Assembly: GCA_034698045.1 (NCBI GenBank)
Contig: JAQGAU010000036.1
Location: 1 to 52,673 of the forward strand
From: Paramacrobiotus richtersi
Taxonomy: Eukaryota; Tardigrada; Eutardigrada; Parachela; Macrobiotidae
Length of the DNA stretch: 52,673 nucleotides
Direction of reading: 5' to 3'
The translations under genes and the position numbers were made by a program. Of the stretch, positions 34,201 to 47,700 are shown piece after piece; position 1 is the stretch's first letter, and each line of letters begins with the position of its first letter. Below the pieces are notes generated by a model. The model was not told the DNA's origin. It saw only the letters and a program-made list of their open reading frames with translations, and ran no database searches.

Positions 34201-36036
34201 AGCTAGCACCATGTCCACTGCGTGATTCAGAACGGAGTCCCGTAAATGCAGTAGCTGCTGGCGAACGTTCCACGCTGCTACCTCGACGTCTTCGAAAAGC
34301 TGCTCCGTAGTTTTCTCAAAGTTTCTGAGGCCATGGACTAGACCAAAGGCCGCTATAAAGGCGAGGGCCGTAGATGCCCTAAAAACCACACATTTTATAA
34401 CAAACCATACAAGTAGGTATTGATCACTATAGCCTTACAACAAGACCAAAATCGCAAGGAAGAGAAGTAATAGCAACAACCTCCAGAGGATTCGGTACAG
34501 TAAAACATTAAACGGCTGGTAACTGGCGCCACACCAACCAAGTTTCATGCGGCAGAACATCAGTGTCATTCCTACGGAAAAGCAAAAACCAGTCAACTGG
34601 AAACGGTGGCTTCTGATTAGAAGGTTGCTTTACCGAATACCGGCATTGTAATGGCTGGTACAAATAAAGCCAGTCCAAACTTCTTTATTCGTTCACTTTC
34701 CTGAAAGTTACACTTGTTGCGGAGAATTCTTCTTGACACTTTCTTGTTACGGGTACCGTATAAGTTAGCATGTTGAGCAGGGCAGATGTAAGGCTTGTTT
34801 GATTACCGCGCAAAAGTTCCAGCTGCTGATAAAAGGCAGTCACGAATTCTGCAAGAAAGAAAGTTGTTCTGTCTTGTGAACTATGGTAGATTTCGGACTT
34901 GGCTTGCAGTCTCCAATTCATACAAGCGGACTGGGTGGCGCACATGTTATGGCATCGCACACAAGCAAACCGGAGTTTATAACCTATGCACGCTTACCGT
35001 GTCAAGAGAAGACTGCAAAATTAGTCAGTTGCAGCCTGTTTGGATTTTTAACTGCATGTCACACGTATTTTTCAGTGATTTTACAGTATCTGTGTAACGG
35101 TCAGCGATGGAGACCGTTCTGCAATGGAGAAAACTGCAATATTGCCCGACGGAACAAAGTATCTCAGTTGGCTCAGTTGTGAAATATCGCGAACAGTTAA
35201 ACTCTTGCACTGAACGAAGCCGTTCTGGAAAAAGGTCAACCGCTGAAGCCGGTTGTTGAAAAAACAAAGAGTATTAGCAGAAGGATCTCATTTATCTGTA
35301 AACAAGGGGATAGCGCGCACAACTTCTGTCGGCACACATTTGGCACGCAGTACAAAAGTGCCAGTATTTGCGAGTGGTAAATATCGTTAAACGGGAATTC
35401 CCGTTGGAACAGTTCACCAGCATAACAGCAGAAATAAGGGGAAGGGTGATATATTACGAGTCCCATGAAAAAAGTGATTTATTGAAGGGACGCAGGTCGA
35501 AGTAGTTCATTTGTAACCATTTTTGACCGGGACACTTAACAGGTGCAGAGCATTTCGAGAAAAAACCGGCCGCAAAGCACCAGAGAAAAAGGCTCCTTAC
35601 CGTTCCCGGGTGACACCTGACCGCTACTGTTGTTCCTCATTAACATATCGCTGAATTGATTGGCCATCGATTCCCATCTCTGAACTAGTGACCAGGTATC
35701 GGCCGAGCAATTCCCCTCAGCATGAACAAAAGACCTTGTATTGTTCGGCCGACCGAAGTTGAGTGTCTCCGATGATGTGGGATGAATAGCATATTTTGTC
35801 AAATTAAATAGCGTCCTGGGTTCGGGTAGATCGGGATCAGGCGTAGTTAACTGTGCCTTTTGCGCTTCGGTTTGCTGTGTGTGTTCTTCCAGACCAGGAG
35901 CAAGTTGTTGCGTTTCTTCCACATTATCCACTGAGGACTCGTCAAAAGCCCTCATATCCTGACGTTGACACTTGCCTTGTTGGCAGTGCAAAATGTAAAA
36001 AGTGAACAACTGGTACCATATTGCTAAAAGCTTCAT
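31292..36036 (-). CDS. Prominin (CD133 family), five-pass membrane glycoprotein
   Basis: A many-exon gene starting at 36036 with a signal-peptide-like MKLLAIWYQLFTFYIL. Order of parts: Asn-glycosylated N-terminal ectodomain (exons to about 34690); first membrane helix (FGLALFVPAITMPVFG); a Cys-containing cytosolic loop (MTLMFCRMKLGWCG); second helix (RILWRLLLLLLFLAILVLL); a large helical loop (about 34390-33370); third helix (FFGLIFGLAVMVCWWIV); a Cys-rich loop (ACGTCC, R, GIVLM) as in prominin CGVCGYD...GGVFLM; fourth helix with ending RAVICPLLEAAVYPYKE (human has EKLICEPYTS); second large loop with SRECAKNLGLLEVFSL (human has YSDCKKNRGTYGTLHL); CDAIKKAAGQFSRLICHC; fifth helix and the tail DHVDDYFERG, stop at 31292. 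Prominins bind cholesterol and shape membrane protrusions, including photoreceptor and ciliary membranes. The first exons after 35550 are the least certain. Confidence 0.87.
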
Positions 36037-36531
36037 ACTATTTTACTATCACTATCGGAATGTGTTGTTAACCGTCGAGGACATTTTTGAACAGTGATCA
36101 TGCGCGTCATAACTGCATCATCTGCAGTTATTAAAGTGGAAGTTTACAATCACCTGCAATTTGCGCAGCACAACTCCGAAAAATACCTCGAAAGATCAGG
36201 GTTATGTGTATCTTCCCTGAAGCTTCACAGACGTTTCGTGATGTTCCAGTTTCAGCATCGCTAAAACGAGCTAGCTGGCTCGTAGTCTGGGAAGTGCTTC
36301 TGTGCCTAAGCAACGTACGGAGCTTTATGGACATGGCACTTACGAAAACATCGTCAAAATTGGTGGCTCTAATGCGCCATACCCCGTGATGCGTCCTTCT
36401 GATATGATATACAGATAACTGTGTTAATAATTATAAAAATATTATATGAAAAAGCCCTTCGTCGACCATGATCATACTAGCGACATTCTCTGCCAAACAG
36501 TAAACTAAATTTATTATGGTTTACGCAGAAA
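36037..36531. other. Divergent intergenic region upstream of prominin
   Basis: About 500 bp containing the prominin promoter on the minus strand. Short open frames at 36131-36389 on both strands look accidental. Confidence 0.5.
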
Positions 36532-36693
36532 ATGTGTATCGAATTCCTTGATGAATTGTTTGTTTGCCAACAGCAAAATGCTGTTGATTGTGTTGGTAAA
36601 CGAATGGACAAATTCTTTTATGTGAGTGTTTTGTATCCCTTTCTAATCATGTTATGTATAATACACAGTACACAGTCTATAAATCGTCGAAAG

Positions 36694-37227
36694 ATGCAGA
36701 AATCTGCAAAAACACGACCACTTGATTCCATTAATGGAATGTCGAAGTTTGATCTCAATCCAACCGTTAACGGCGCTAATGCACCTTCCCTTCCTGTAAT
36801 AAGATCACATTCTGGACGTACTTTACGGTTAAGAAAACCTGCCGTTTCAAGACAAGCACAAAGCCAGCAACTTGATCACGTACAAGAAAGCCCCGTTCTG
36901 CAAGACCAGGATACGGCTGCTAATTATCAGATATCTCTGGATGAAAGAATGGACAAATTCCGACTACATCCGAAATTCTCATCTCAAAAACGGCAAAGAC
37001 AATTCGAAGATGACGATGATGATGACGACGAGAAAAGCGACGACCTGGGCGAGCATTCCAATGCTCAGCTGACAAAGGAAATTAAGGCGTTGGAGCAAGA
37101 AGTAAAGAGACTGGAAGGGCTGAGGGCCGGAAAGGGGCATGTGGATGATAAAACCATACATGCCAATTTGACGTTTAACTTGAGATGGAAAAAATACAGA
37201 AATTTATCCGACGGTAATGTGCATTAA
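36694..37227 (+). CDS. Unknown small basic/acidic protein
   Basis: I do not recognise this gene. The preferred start is the ATG at 36694 (MQKSAKTRPLDSINGMSKF), giving 177 residues. The frame stays open upstream to 36532, but that part is hydrophobic and less protein-like, with a possible intron (GTGAGT near 36621). Features are a basic N-terminal half (SHSGRTLRLRKPAVSRQ), an aspartate run (EDDDDDDDEKSDD), a short coiled coil (LTKEIKALEQEVKRLEGL) and an end containing LTFNLRWKKYRNL. There is no membrane segment from this start. It lies 63 bp ahead of the next plus-strand gene. Confidence 0.5.
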   Translation: MQKSAKTRPLDSINGMSKFDLNPTVNGANAPSLPVIRSHSGRTLRLRKPAVSRQAQSQQLDHVQESPVLQDQDTAANYQISLDERMDKFRLHPKFSSQKRQRQFEDDDDDDDEKSDDLGEHSNAQLTKEIKALEQEVKRLEGLRAGKGHVDDKTIHANLTFNLRWKKYRNLSDGNVH

Positions 37228-37290
37228 TTATGAATGACTTTTTGAAGAAATTATTTTTACCGTAAAATCGTACTTCTCACAGAGGATACG

Positions 37291-38197
37291 ATGGAGCTTA
37301 AATACGAAGTGGTGGGCAAATCAAAGGAAGTCTACGCCATTCAAGTGCTGGTTTACATTGTGATTCCTATTCTCGCATTGCTCCTCTTTGTGTATACGGC
37401 GGTATCGTTATACTGGACAAAGGTATGGAATTATAAATCTGTCCAGTAGACTGTAGAGCATAGTAAATTTTTGTACAGCGAAAACAAACAAAAACTGAAA
37501 TACATGCTAATTAATATGTATGTAACCATGTATCAATATAAGAATTATTATAATATAATATTAACAAATGTAAATAAGCTATTCTCATACTCTGACTGTT
37601 GCAACGGTCGTAAAGTCAAAAATGCATTGTCCAGTCTTGAGCCACTTGCACTGTTGTTGTAATTATTCGTGGTCGTTGTAATGCGTTTTGTTTTTAGTGT
37701 TGGTTTTGGAAGGTTGTCCCACCGGACAGATACTACAAATTTGAGCGCTTCGAAATCGATCAAGACGAAGAGCCCGCAGATCTAGCGTAAGTATCACTGA
37801 AACTGCCCTATTCAGCGAAATTCCAAGCTAATCAAGCACGTAGTCGTTGATTTTAGGCCACTGATGAGAACGCCGCTGCCGGAACCTATGGTAACGAATT
37901 CTGAATCCTTTCGTTTTTTCCGCTAACTTATCGTTCTGTCGTAGGATGCACCGGAGTCAAGAGCAGCAAGCCCGGAAAATGTACGTAAAGCTACACAGGG
38001 TAGCAAGGTGTTATCTGACTATAAACTCCGTTTTGCCGTAGTATCGCAAACCGCCGCCCAGAACGCGTAAAAGGTCGCGCAGCCGGAATCGCGGTCGTGG
38101 AGCAACTGACGACGCTTTCGCAATGTCCGCCTATGACTATGACGCCAAACAAAATGCCAGAAGTCCGGAACGTGATTATTATCGAGGAAAACGGTGA
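37291..38197 (+). CDS. Unknown single-pass membrane protein
   Basis: Five exons with good splice sites: 37291-37422, from 37698, then short exons near 37857, 37945 and a last exon from 38041 to the stop at 38197. The protein has about 148 residues: a short N-terminus (MELKYEVVGKSKEVYAIQ), one membrane helix (VLVYIVIPILALLLFVYTAVSLYW), a tryptophan-rich juxtamembrane CWFWKVVPP, an acidic patch, and an Arg/Ser-rich tail (RKPPPRTRKRSRSRNRGRG) ending in Tyr/Asp-rich text. No family is recognised. Five in-phase exons for so small a protein argue strongly that it is real. The tail is probably cytosolic by the positive-inside rule. Confidence 0.7.
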
Positions 38198-38780
38198 TGA
38201 ATGTGGATGGGAAAGGCCTGCCGGTGACAGATTCAACTCGCCTAGGCAATACCATTTTTTTGGTATGGTTTGGGATCGTCGACCAGCGGTGGGGAAAGGG
38301 GACAGTTGCACTGGATATTGGGTGTGTTTTCTTGTAACAACAGCTGGGGTATTAATTTATTGTTGTTCATTGACTTCTCGGGTCGATCGGGATGTGCAAT
38401 TACACCTGTTTATGTCGTGTAGGTAGTTTTGTAAACTGCGTGATTGCGAGCATTGTGGTCTGTTTGTTGCCTAGCATATGCATGATGCTGTTGCGAAAGC
38501 ATTGTGCAATAATTGTGGACTTTGTTATTGTTGTTTATGACAACGTTTTGTGTTATTAATGTGTTGGTTAATATAAATGTCTAGTGAATCAAGAAGTGCG
38601 CAAATTAGGGCGTACATGTCGGTTTTCGAATGGATATAAATTTTGCCTACTAATCCATAATGGAGGTCAATCAGTGGAAGATCGAAACGCTTACAGTTTT
38701 CTTCGTTACGATGCGCAGTTGATTATTTGATCCTGTTCGGTTTCTCCGTTTGTGCTGACTTTCGTTGATCCAGTCCAACA
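38198..38780. other. Intergenic region upstream of the dynein heavy chain gene
   Basis: 583 bp with the dynein promoter and the 3' UTR of the preceding gene. GT/T-rich. No defined element is seen. Confidence 0.5.
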
Positions 38781-41700
38781 ATGAGTAAAGACGGCGAACA
38801 ACTAGCCAACATCGCGAGCGAACTGCTCAAACTGAAGCCCGACAAAACGACGAAGGCTTTCGCTGCGGAATCCGCTGCAGCAGCTGTCAAGGCCTTCCTC
38901 TCCAAAGAGCAGCCCTTCCTGGCCATTTCCACTGGTGCCCAGGGGACTGTTAACGTGGAGAACTCTTTTCCGGGAAAAGTCAAAGGCAGACGGCTCCTCA
39001 TGTATTTGAAAGGAAATTCGCCTGCTGAGCTGGCCAATGTGCAGACTATAGTGCTGGAAGCCAATCCATGCAATAATCTGCTGTTTTATTATGATTTGGT
39101 AGGTTCGTGACGTTCAGCAGCCCTGGTATGCTGAAACTGAAAAAGACCCGAGTGTGACAGTTTAATGATCTGCTAGATTGACGAAATGATCAGAAGGCAG
39201 AATCAAGAAGACTCTTTACCGTTCAACGTCGTGAAAGAGACAGAAAATCGTCTCAGTCGGACTAAATTCGACACGGTTAAACTTTCCGCGCAGATCGATT
39301 CCATGGTGGCTATGCCGATGCCAACCCTGATAAAATCGCCTTTTCCCAGGCATCAAAAGAATCGCAATATCCTTCAGATGGGGTGAGTGATGAGCGTTGA
39401 TATGTGTGATCGCTAGTATAATTCTTAATTTTTTGTGTCAACCATTCTGTTTTATCAGTCTTGCTGCTGTTGACAAGAGTACCATGACGGAACTGAAGCA
39501 GTGCATTCTGAAATGGTGCACCATCGTTCAGGAGTTGCATTCCCAAAAGGAATTCGCGGATAACGAAGAAGAGACCGGTGCAGGTGCGGAAATACGGTGT
39601 CTGCAGCGGCGAATGGAGAATTTCGAATCTGCGTTAATACAGGTGAGGTATAACTATAGATTTATGTAACAAAACGGAGTCTGCAATTAAGCACACTGTG
39701 TTTGTTTTATCAGAAGTTTCAATGTTTTTTTGTAGATCACTGTACCATTGATAAGGATTCTACTGGAAGATATGGACGAAGAATATTTCAGTGTTTCGGA
39801 TATCTATGTGGATTTGATAGATCTTTTATCGTACGGTACGGTTGTACACCCTGATTGGTTCAGCGCACTCGCAGCACATCTTTGCCGCGTTTATAACCGG
39901 CCGATTTGCAGGATATGACGAAACGCGGTCCATTCTGAAAGCCTTCCAACCGGTGGGTCGGTTCGCCAAATTTATCGCTGATCAAGATATGGGCCACATT
40001 AAGCCTTACATCCAGCCCCTGTTTGACGTAGTCGGCAAACTGCTGGAGGATTATAAGGACTACTTTCGAGGGCAAAAGGCTGCGAAAGTGTTGGAAGATA
40101 TCGGCAAATACCTCATCGAAGTGGTAAGACTGGACAGCTGTATATGACGCAAATACAATAACTGACGGAAAACCAGGGATCATGTCCTTATGTCTTTGTG
40201 CGTCCTTCTAAACGTACTTGTGTTCAGAGAATTCGGAGTTTTTTTTTAAAATATTAGATTTCTTTCAAAACATATGGAATTGTTTTGTCGCTAGTTCTAA
40301 ATTAGCGATTACTTAAATTCTAAAGCCAGAGATGTGCCTAATACGATCAGCGGTGCAGAAGAGGCTGCGTACTGCGAGGAAAGGGTCACAGTGACCTTTC
40401 TGTTGCAGTACAGAGCTCTGCTTTATAAAGCTGCGCACATTGCTTCTGTGTATAGTAGTTGTACTAAATGTTTAGTATAGTATGATAGACTGTAGAGGTA
40501 CAAGGTTTCGAACGGGAATGTATAACATCTACCTTAGGTTTTTTTGATTCAAGATGATTCAGGTTAAACGATCATATGATTTATCGGTGATCATGCGTTT
40601 TATAGATCAAAAGCAAGTTCGAAGCAGCGGATGTCTTCAAAGCAGACACGGCGGAAAACCTACAACGAACTAACGAGTGGCTGTCCATCTGGGATGAGCA
40701 AGTGCGCAGTCTGATGGCTATCCTGATGGCCAATGAAGCGATCGACATGAAACTGACACCACCGGACAAGGACGCAAAGCGGAATAACGACATTAGTGAA
40801 TTTTCCGGGAGATTAGCCAAAATAAAGGTCTGGCTTTGCTGGTTCATTGCATAATTATGTTGCAACCCGGTGTTTGTTGCAGCATATTCTTCAACGCCAG
40901 TCAGAATTTCAACGCCTGGAGAAAGTGGAAATCGGTGGCAGAAGCGGGAAAGTGCTGTCCTCAGACATTGTCCAGCTGCATACGAAATTCACGGACGAAT
41001 CTGCGCTTTTTTCCAGCAAGATCTTTGATCCGCTTGATCTTGCCACACAGGTGCGATTCTACGGTAAATTCAAGGAGAGTGCGTTATAAAGTTGTAGGGT
41101 GTTCTAGGATTTTGAACAAGCTGCGGAAGCGTTCCTAGCTATAATTAAACAAATGGACGATAATCTGCTGAATTATGTGTGGACTGATTTGGAAGCCTGT
41201 CTCGGTAACACACCGACAACTGTCAAGGTCTGTTTACAAGTTGATAGAAAATCCGAGAAACCTATAGTTGGTAAAAAAACAGTAGCGCATCTGTTGGCCA
41301 ACCAGTATTGGTTTTTTTCTTTATTTTCGGTAGCGGAATGTTATGTGTATATCAATAGTAATTTTTGACATTAAAAAAAAATTTTTACTGAAATTCGAAA
41401 TATCTATATCCGTTTTCAGAAGGTTGTTCTACATCAGTTTTCAGAAGGTTGTTCTATATCAGTTTTCAGAAGGTTGTTTATGTCGATGCTGATTTTTTTC
41501 GTATTATAGCACATGGATATGCTGAATGCTGTTATGTACGATAAAGCGACAAAGCCCAGCGCCGAGTTATCCATGTTCAACATTCTCGAGTCGCTCAACA
41601 GCTATTTGGTCCACTTCGAAGGAATCATCGGCGAAACCATCGCAGCCGATAACGGCAGCAAGTGTTCGGAAATCTTCACATATCCAAGATTGCTGTCGGT

Positions 41701-44700
41701 ACTGAAATGGTCGTATGGCGTGGAAAAGTTCCTCATGGAAACATATGCCCGATTTGCAAAGCTGACCGTTCCGCATTCGTCTGCTAAGACGTATGAGAAT
41801 CTTCTGGATGGATACATTCGCATCGCAAACAAAGTCGCTGGGTATTGGCTTATCATCCCTTACAACAGATTTAACGGAAAATGCAATAGCGAAATTGTGT
41901 AATTGCAGGTTGCAGAGCGATGCGCGAGCAGCTGTTGAGCGCCTCAATTCCCAGACTGACCAAAATCTGAAGCATTACTCGCTGGTTATTAGAAATTTAT
42001 CGGAGAGGGAGCAGTTAACCTGCAACCTTACAAATCAGGTATAGATAACAAATAACTTGTTTATCTGCACTGAATCTATCAGTAGAACTGAAACAACACA
42101 TTCGTGAATAACAAATATTGCTAAAATTTCAGACGAAGCAACTTTTAAAAAACACGATATTATTGTGTGAAATTTTGCCAAATGAAAATCAAATACTTTG
42201 TTAACAAAACGAAAACTGTAACGGAATTCGAAAAGGCGAGCTTTTCTTAAATCGTGTGATTGGGAAAGGGGTAACGGGATCACTTTATTTCAGTTGGAAG
42301 AATATTTGGAGTTGACGGAAGAAAGTCAGAGTGCCCCGAATGAGCCAGTTAAACCAGAGATCAAAGCAGTAACTGGCAAATTTCGGGATTTGATCTACAA
42401 GCTGCAAAGTGCCGTACGGCTCTTCAACAAAATCAAGCAGAGCTCGGTTGGACCGGAAAAGGAACTGCTCGGTGCTGAATTCGAGGCTACTCAGGCGATC
42501 TTGGCTAGAGCGGAAAACAAGATAACATGGGGGAGCGAAGGTAATTGATTGGTATCTCAATTGGTGAATCCTATCGAATCGCGTATTCTATGGTTCACAG
42601 ATGCTCCGGAAACCGTCGAAAAGTTATTCACCGCCGTATTTGATCTCTCAAACAGACTCAAAAAGGCCCAACGGAACCTCTACCTGATCTCTAAGAATCT
42701 GCAACAGTGGCAGCGTATGGCCTTGTTCAATATCGATCCCCAGCAGTCCAATTATCTGCGCTTCTCTATCCCGGACGCGACCCGAAAAGAGCGGGCAGCC
42801 TTCATGAAAACCGCCGGGGAAGGAATACAGTTCCTCTTCCAAGCGGTCGCTTATCTCTTCCACGCCAACCGTACCGACAAAGAATGGATAAAGTATGCTG
42901 AATTTGTGGATGGCATGGTGCTGGACGGTCTGGTGGCCGCTGCGGCCAATAACCTGGATTACATTCTGGAGCACCTCTCCTACGACCAGGAATCGCTACC
43001 GTTTATCAAAGTCATCCTGACTTTGAAAGACAACCCGGGTTTGACGTACCTTCCGAGTATTGGGAATGACGCCGCTCCGGATTCGTTCACCAGTGAGATG
43101 AACAACGTTATCACGGATGTATTCAGTATCGGGAATTTCGTACAGCGGTTAGCTGTGGATAAGAGTGACGGCACCTTTCTCGGGCCGTTAACACAGACCA
43201 AGGAACTCTTGGCGATGAAAGCGCAGATTTTGAAAATAATCTCTGAAATGACACCGAGACTGTTGGGGTTTAAAGAGGCGTATCAGAAGTACAGTAGAAT
43301 CTGGGAGATGGATAAACAGGAGCAGCTGAAGACGTTTCAGATTAAGAATACCAATGCGGCCCCGGTGGACAGTGAGAAGGCAGAAGGCGGTGGGGTTCCG
43401 ATGTTGGTGGATGTGGGCAAGATCGAAGAAGAGGTATGAATCAGGTGTGATGTTGGTTGATTTGTTTCTTTAAAGCGGGATCACTTAGATAGAAAACAAC
43501 ACAACCACAGTCGGGGAGATTGAGAAGTCAGCCGACTACGAGACGTTGGATACGTGGCTGCGGGTAGACTTTTCCACATTGAAGCAGAAGATCGTCCAGC
43601 ACTTGCACGAGTACACTGAGCTACTGAAGGATTTCGTGTTTAACTTTGTCACAACGAGGTAGGTCATTGTGTCGTGTTTTTCCGTTAACCGATCATATTT
43701 ATGGCGGAAAAAACAAAACATGCAATATTTCAGTAAAGGTCACACAAATTTACTCATTGTAACGCGTGTATGCTTTCATCAGTGCCACGGAATTTGAGAA
43801 ATTCGCCCAGTCCTGCTTGGATGTTTTTGTCCGTTCGCGCACCGGGGTGGACCGTAAGACGCTGGTGGTCATCTTGAAGCAGTTGGCACAGCTGCGCGAA
43901 CGCCAGACATACAGCGAAGAGCTTTTCGAACCGCTTAACCAGAGCCGGAAGTTGCTTAAACAGCATGGGGTAGAAGTACCGGAAGACATGCAAAAGAAAT
44001 TACAGGTGGGTCCGAAGGTTTACATACGTTATCGGTAAGGGCTGCCTTAATTGTACAATGGATTAGGGGCTGCAACAACAATGGATGGATACCAAAAACG
44101 CCGCTGTGAAAACGAAGCAAGATATTGCCGTTGTTTTGGCACAGGAAGTGGATAACTTAAGAAAAGCAGTAGTCCGCTTTGAAGTATGACCGACTTGTCT
44201 CTTTCGTGATTAAACAGGAGTTGACTATTGTTTATGTCAGATGAAACAACACGAGTTCCGCGAGCAGTTTCGAAGCAAAAAATTCTCCGGGTTTCCATCG
44301 AAAATCGGCTATACCGAGTTAGATAAGGTTTGCTAGCTTGCGGTGAATTTTTGACATGGTTGGTAATTTTATCTTTCCCGTATAGTCACAAGCCGAAATC
44401 ACGGCATTGGAAGCGGAAATGGACGTGCTGATAAAGGACTGTCAGCTGTTCGATGTTCCGGCACCCGATTTCAAACAGCTGCGCACATGCCGTCGTGAAG
44501 TGAAGCTGATCAAGCAGCTGTGGGATTACTCATCCGTAATAGCTAGCCAAATACAAGAATGGAGAAAAACTCCATGGATAGGCGCTAATATTGAAAGCAT
44601 GGACAGTGACTGCAAGTTTTTCCTGAAAGAACTTCGTGGTAAGAATCCCTCTTTTAAATCAATGCGCCCGATCATTCAGAACGGGAAATGGGTTTTAAGG

Positions 44701-47700
44701 TTTGGATAAGGAAAGCCGCCAATACGACGTCTTTGTCAACGCGGAAAACGACGTCAAAAACATGATAACATCTCTTAGAGCTGTCTCCGAATTGCAAAGC
44801 CCGGCCGTTCGACCTCGGTAGGACTGTTCAGAAAGCCCTTCGTTAACAAGCACTGATAATCTTTGTTCCGTGTAGTCACTGGGAACAATTAATGCAGACG
44901 TGCGGCGCGAGTTTCGAGATGAATCCCAATACGAAACTGGGAGATTTGCTCAATCTTCAGCTGCACAAGTATGAAGACGAGGTGAAAAGTATCGTGGATC
45001 GTGCTGGAAAGGAAACCGGTAAAGTATCCTGAGTGTCCTTCGTTTTTGCTGATTTTATCACTGACGAGTTTTGCGTAGGTATGGAGAAAACGCTCAAGGA
45101 TCTGAACGCCACATGGACGGATCTGCAGTTTGAAACCGAAGTGCATCATCGCACCGGAACTCAGCTGGTCAAGATGAGCGATGAACTTGTAGAAACACTG
45201 GAAGAAAATCAGGTATGAGATGCTTGTCATTAGTTCTGGAGCATGTTCTAACGGATTACTGGACAGATGCAACTACAAGCTCTTTTGGCATCCAAATACG
45301 TGGACTTTTTCCGAGTGCAAGTCACGGAATGGCAGAAGAAACTGGCGCAAGCCGATCAGGTTTCTAGTATATTCAACGAAGTCCAAAAGACGTGGACATA
45401 TCTGGAGACCATTTTTATTGGTTCGGAAGATATCCGAAGACAACTCCCTGATGATGCAGCATTGTTCGACAGAATCGATAAAGAATTCAAAGTACCTTGT
45501 GAAAGTTGATGGACTGTTTAAATGAATGATGATTAACAGTACTTTCATAGGTTATAGCCGCCGAATTGGCAGAGAACAGAAACGTTCTGATCGCCACTGC
45601 CATTCCGAAGCTATACGAACGACTGGAACATCTGCAGACCGGATTGGGCCGTTGCGAACAAGCCTTGTCCGAGTACTTGGAAAAGAAACGTCTGGCCTTT
45701 CCTCGATTCTATTTCGTCTCCAACACGGATCTGCTGGATATCCTTTCCAACGGCAATAGCCCGGAAAAAGTGGCGAAACATTTTATCAAGTTATTCGATT
45801 CACTGGCTTCGTTGACCTTCAAGCCTTCGGAAAAGGGTGATTTCCTGATTGCCACGGACATGAAATCCAAAGATGGGGAAGTGGTTAAGCTGAAAGGCAT
45901 CTGTAATTGTGATGGGCAGGTTAGTAACTGATCCAGTTGAAGACAGTCACAGACAGATGCCCATTAAATTAGTTACTGCGTAGGTTGAGAATTGGTTGAA
46001 TAACGTGCTGGATGTCCACCGAAAAACCATCCAAGGCTACCTAAAGGAAGCCGTTACAGCTTATGAGGATAAACCTCGTGAATCGTGGATTTTCGACTAT
46101 CCTGCTCAAGTGTCGTTAGCTGGTTCACAGATCTGGTGGACCAGTGATGTGAATCTGGCATTCAGTCGACTGGAGGAAGGCATGGATACGGCTATGAAAG
46201 ATTTCCTGAAAAAGCTCGTGCAGCAACTTAACACACTGGTCAGCTTGCTGCTGAATGATCTGACGTTTCAACAGCGGCAGTGCATTGAGACGATTGCAAC
46301 ACTGTAAGTTTGTGGTTCCGTGGTGCATCGATGATACGTTAACTATTTTATCTTAGGGATGTGCACAATCGTGACACAGTGGGTAAGCTGGTCACCGGGA
46401 AGATTGACCACGGAAATGCATTTGCCTGGCAGTCGCAGTTGCGTCACCGATGGGATTTCAAAAACGGACATTGCTACGCTAACATCTGTGATGCTCAGTT
46501 TCAATACGTACGAGTAGCTGTAGCTTCTTCGTGTGCACAGAGCTAACCGACTGTATCATAGGATTATGAATATCTTGGAAATGGTCCACGTCTTGTGGTG
46601 ACCCCATTGACGGATCGCTGCTACATTACTTTAACGCAGTCTCTTCATCTTATCCTGGGAGGTGCTCCGGCCGGGCCAGCAGGAACCGGGAAAACTGAAA
46701 CGACGAAAGATCTTGGCAAGGCTTTGGGGATCATGGTGTACGTCTTCAACTGTTCCGAACAGATGGACTATAAGGTGAAATCTTTTACTACAGTTGTTTG
46801 TACTTGGTCTAATCCGAACGGTTTTGCGTTAGTCAGTTGGTAACATCTACAAAGGATTATCGCAAACCGGAGCATGGGGCTGCTTCGACGAATTCAACCG
46901 CATCTCCGTTGAAGTCTTGTCTGTAGTGGCGGTGCAGGTCAAATGTGTGCTGGATGCCATTCGAGCCAGGAAGAAACGGTTTAATTTCCTGGGGGAAGAT
47001 ATTGTATTGCGGTCCAGTGTGGTTCGTATGATCATTTTTAACTGAAGCATTCCGCTTAGTTTTCCATATTTCATCGTGTATGTTTCAGGGATTTTTCATC
47101 ACGATGAATCCCGGTTATGCTGGCCGTGCCGGTAAGATACTCAAAATGTAAACAAGTCGTTCTTGTAGTGAATTTGTTAAGCTCTTTGCAGAACTCCCGG
47201 AGAACCTGAAAGCTCTGTTTCGACCCTGCGCCATGGTCGTGCCGGTACTTATAATGATGCGATTATTATCCGAAAGCTCACACATGGCATAAGCTATTGT
47301 TATGCAGGACTTCGAATTGATTGCTGAAATCAACTTGGTATCGAAAGGTTTCATCAACGCTAAACTGCTGGCACGGAAATTCGTAACACTGTACGGTCTT
47401 TGCAAGGAGTTGCTGTCGAAGCAAGCGCATTACGATTGTACGGATCTCAGCATGACGCCTATGTGTATAAGCTGTTTATATCCACGTGTCTGATTTGCAA
47501 GGGGGGTTACGAGCCATCAAATCTGTACTGGTAGTCGCCGGAGTCTTGAAACGCGCCGATAAGGATCGATCAGAAGATCAAGTACACTGTTGATTCAATT
47601 TAACAAATTATTTTCGGTACTAATTAACTTCGTTTTATGCAGGTGTTAATGAGAGCGTTGCGTGACTTCAACATTCCAAAGATCGTTACGGATGACATTC

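Noticed and set aside
36679-36684. TATAAA just before the 36694 start codon as a TATA box
   Set aside because: It lies only about 10 bp from the ATG, too close to place a transcription start and 5' UTR.
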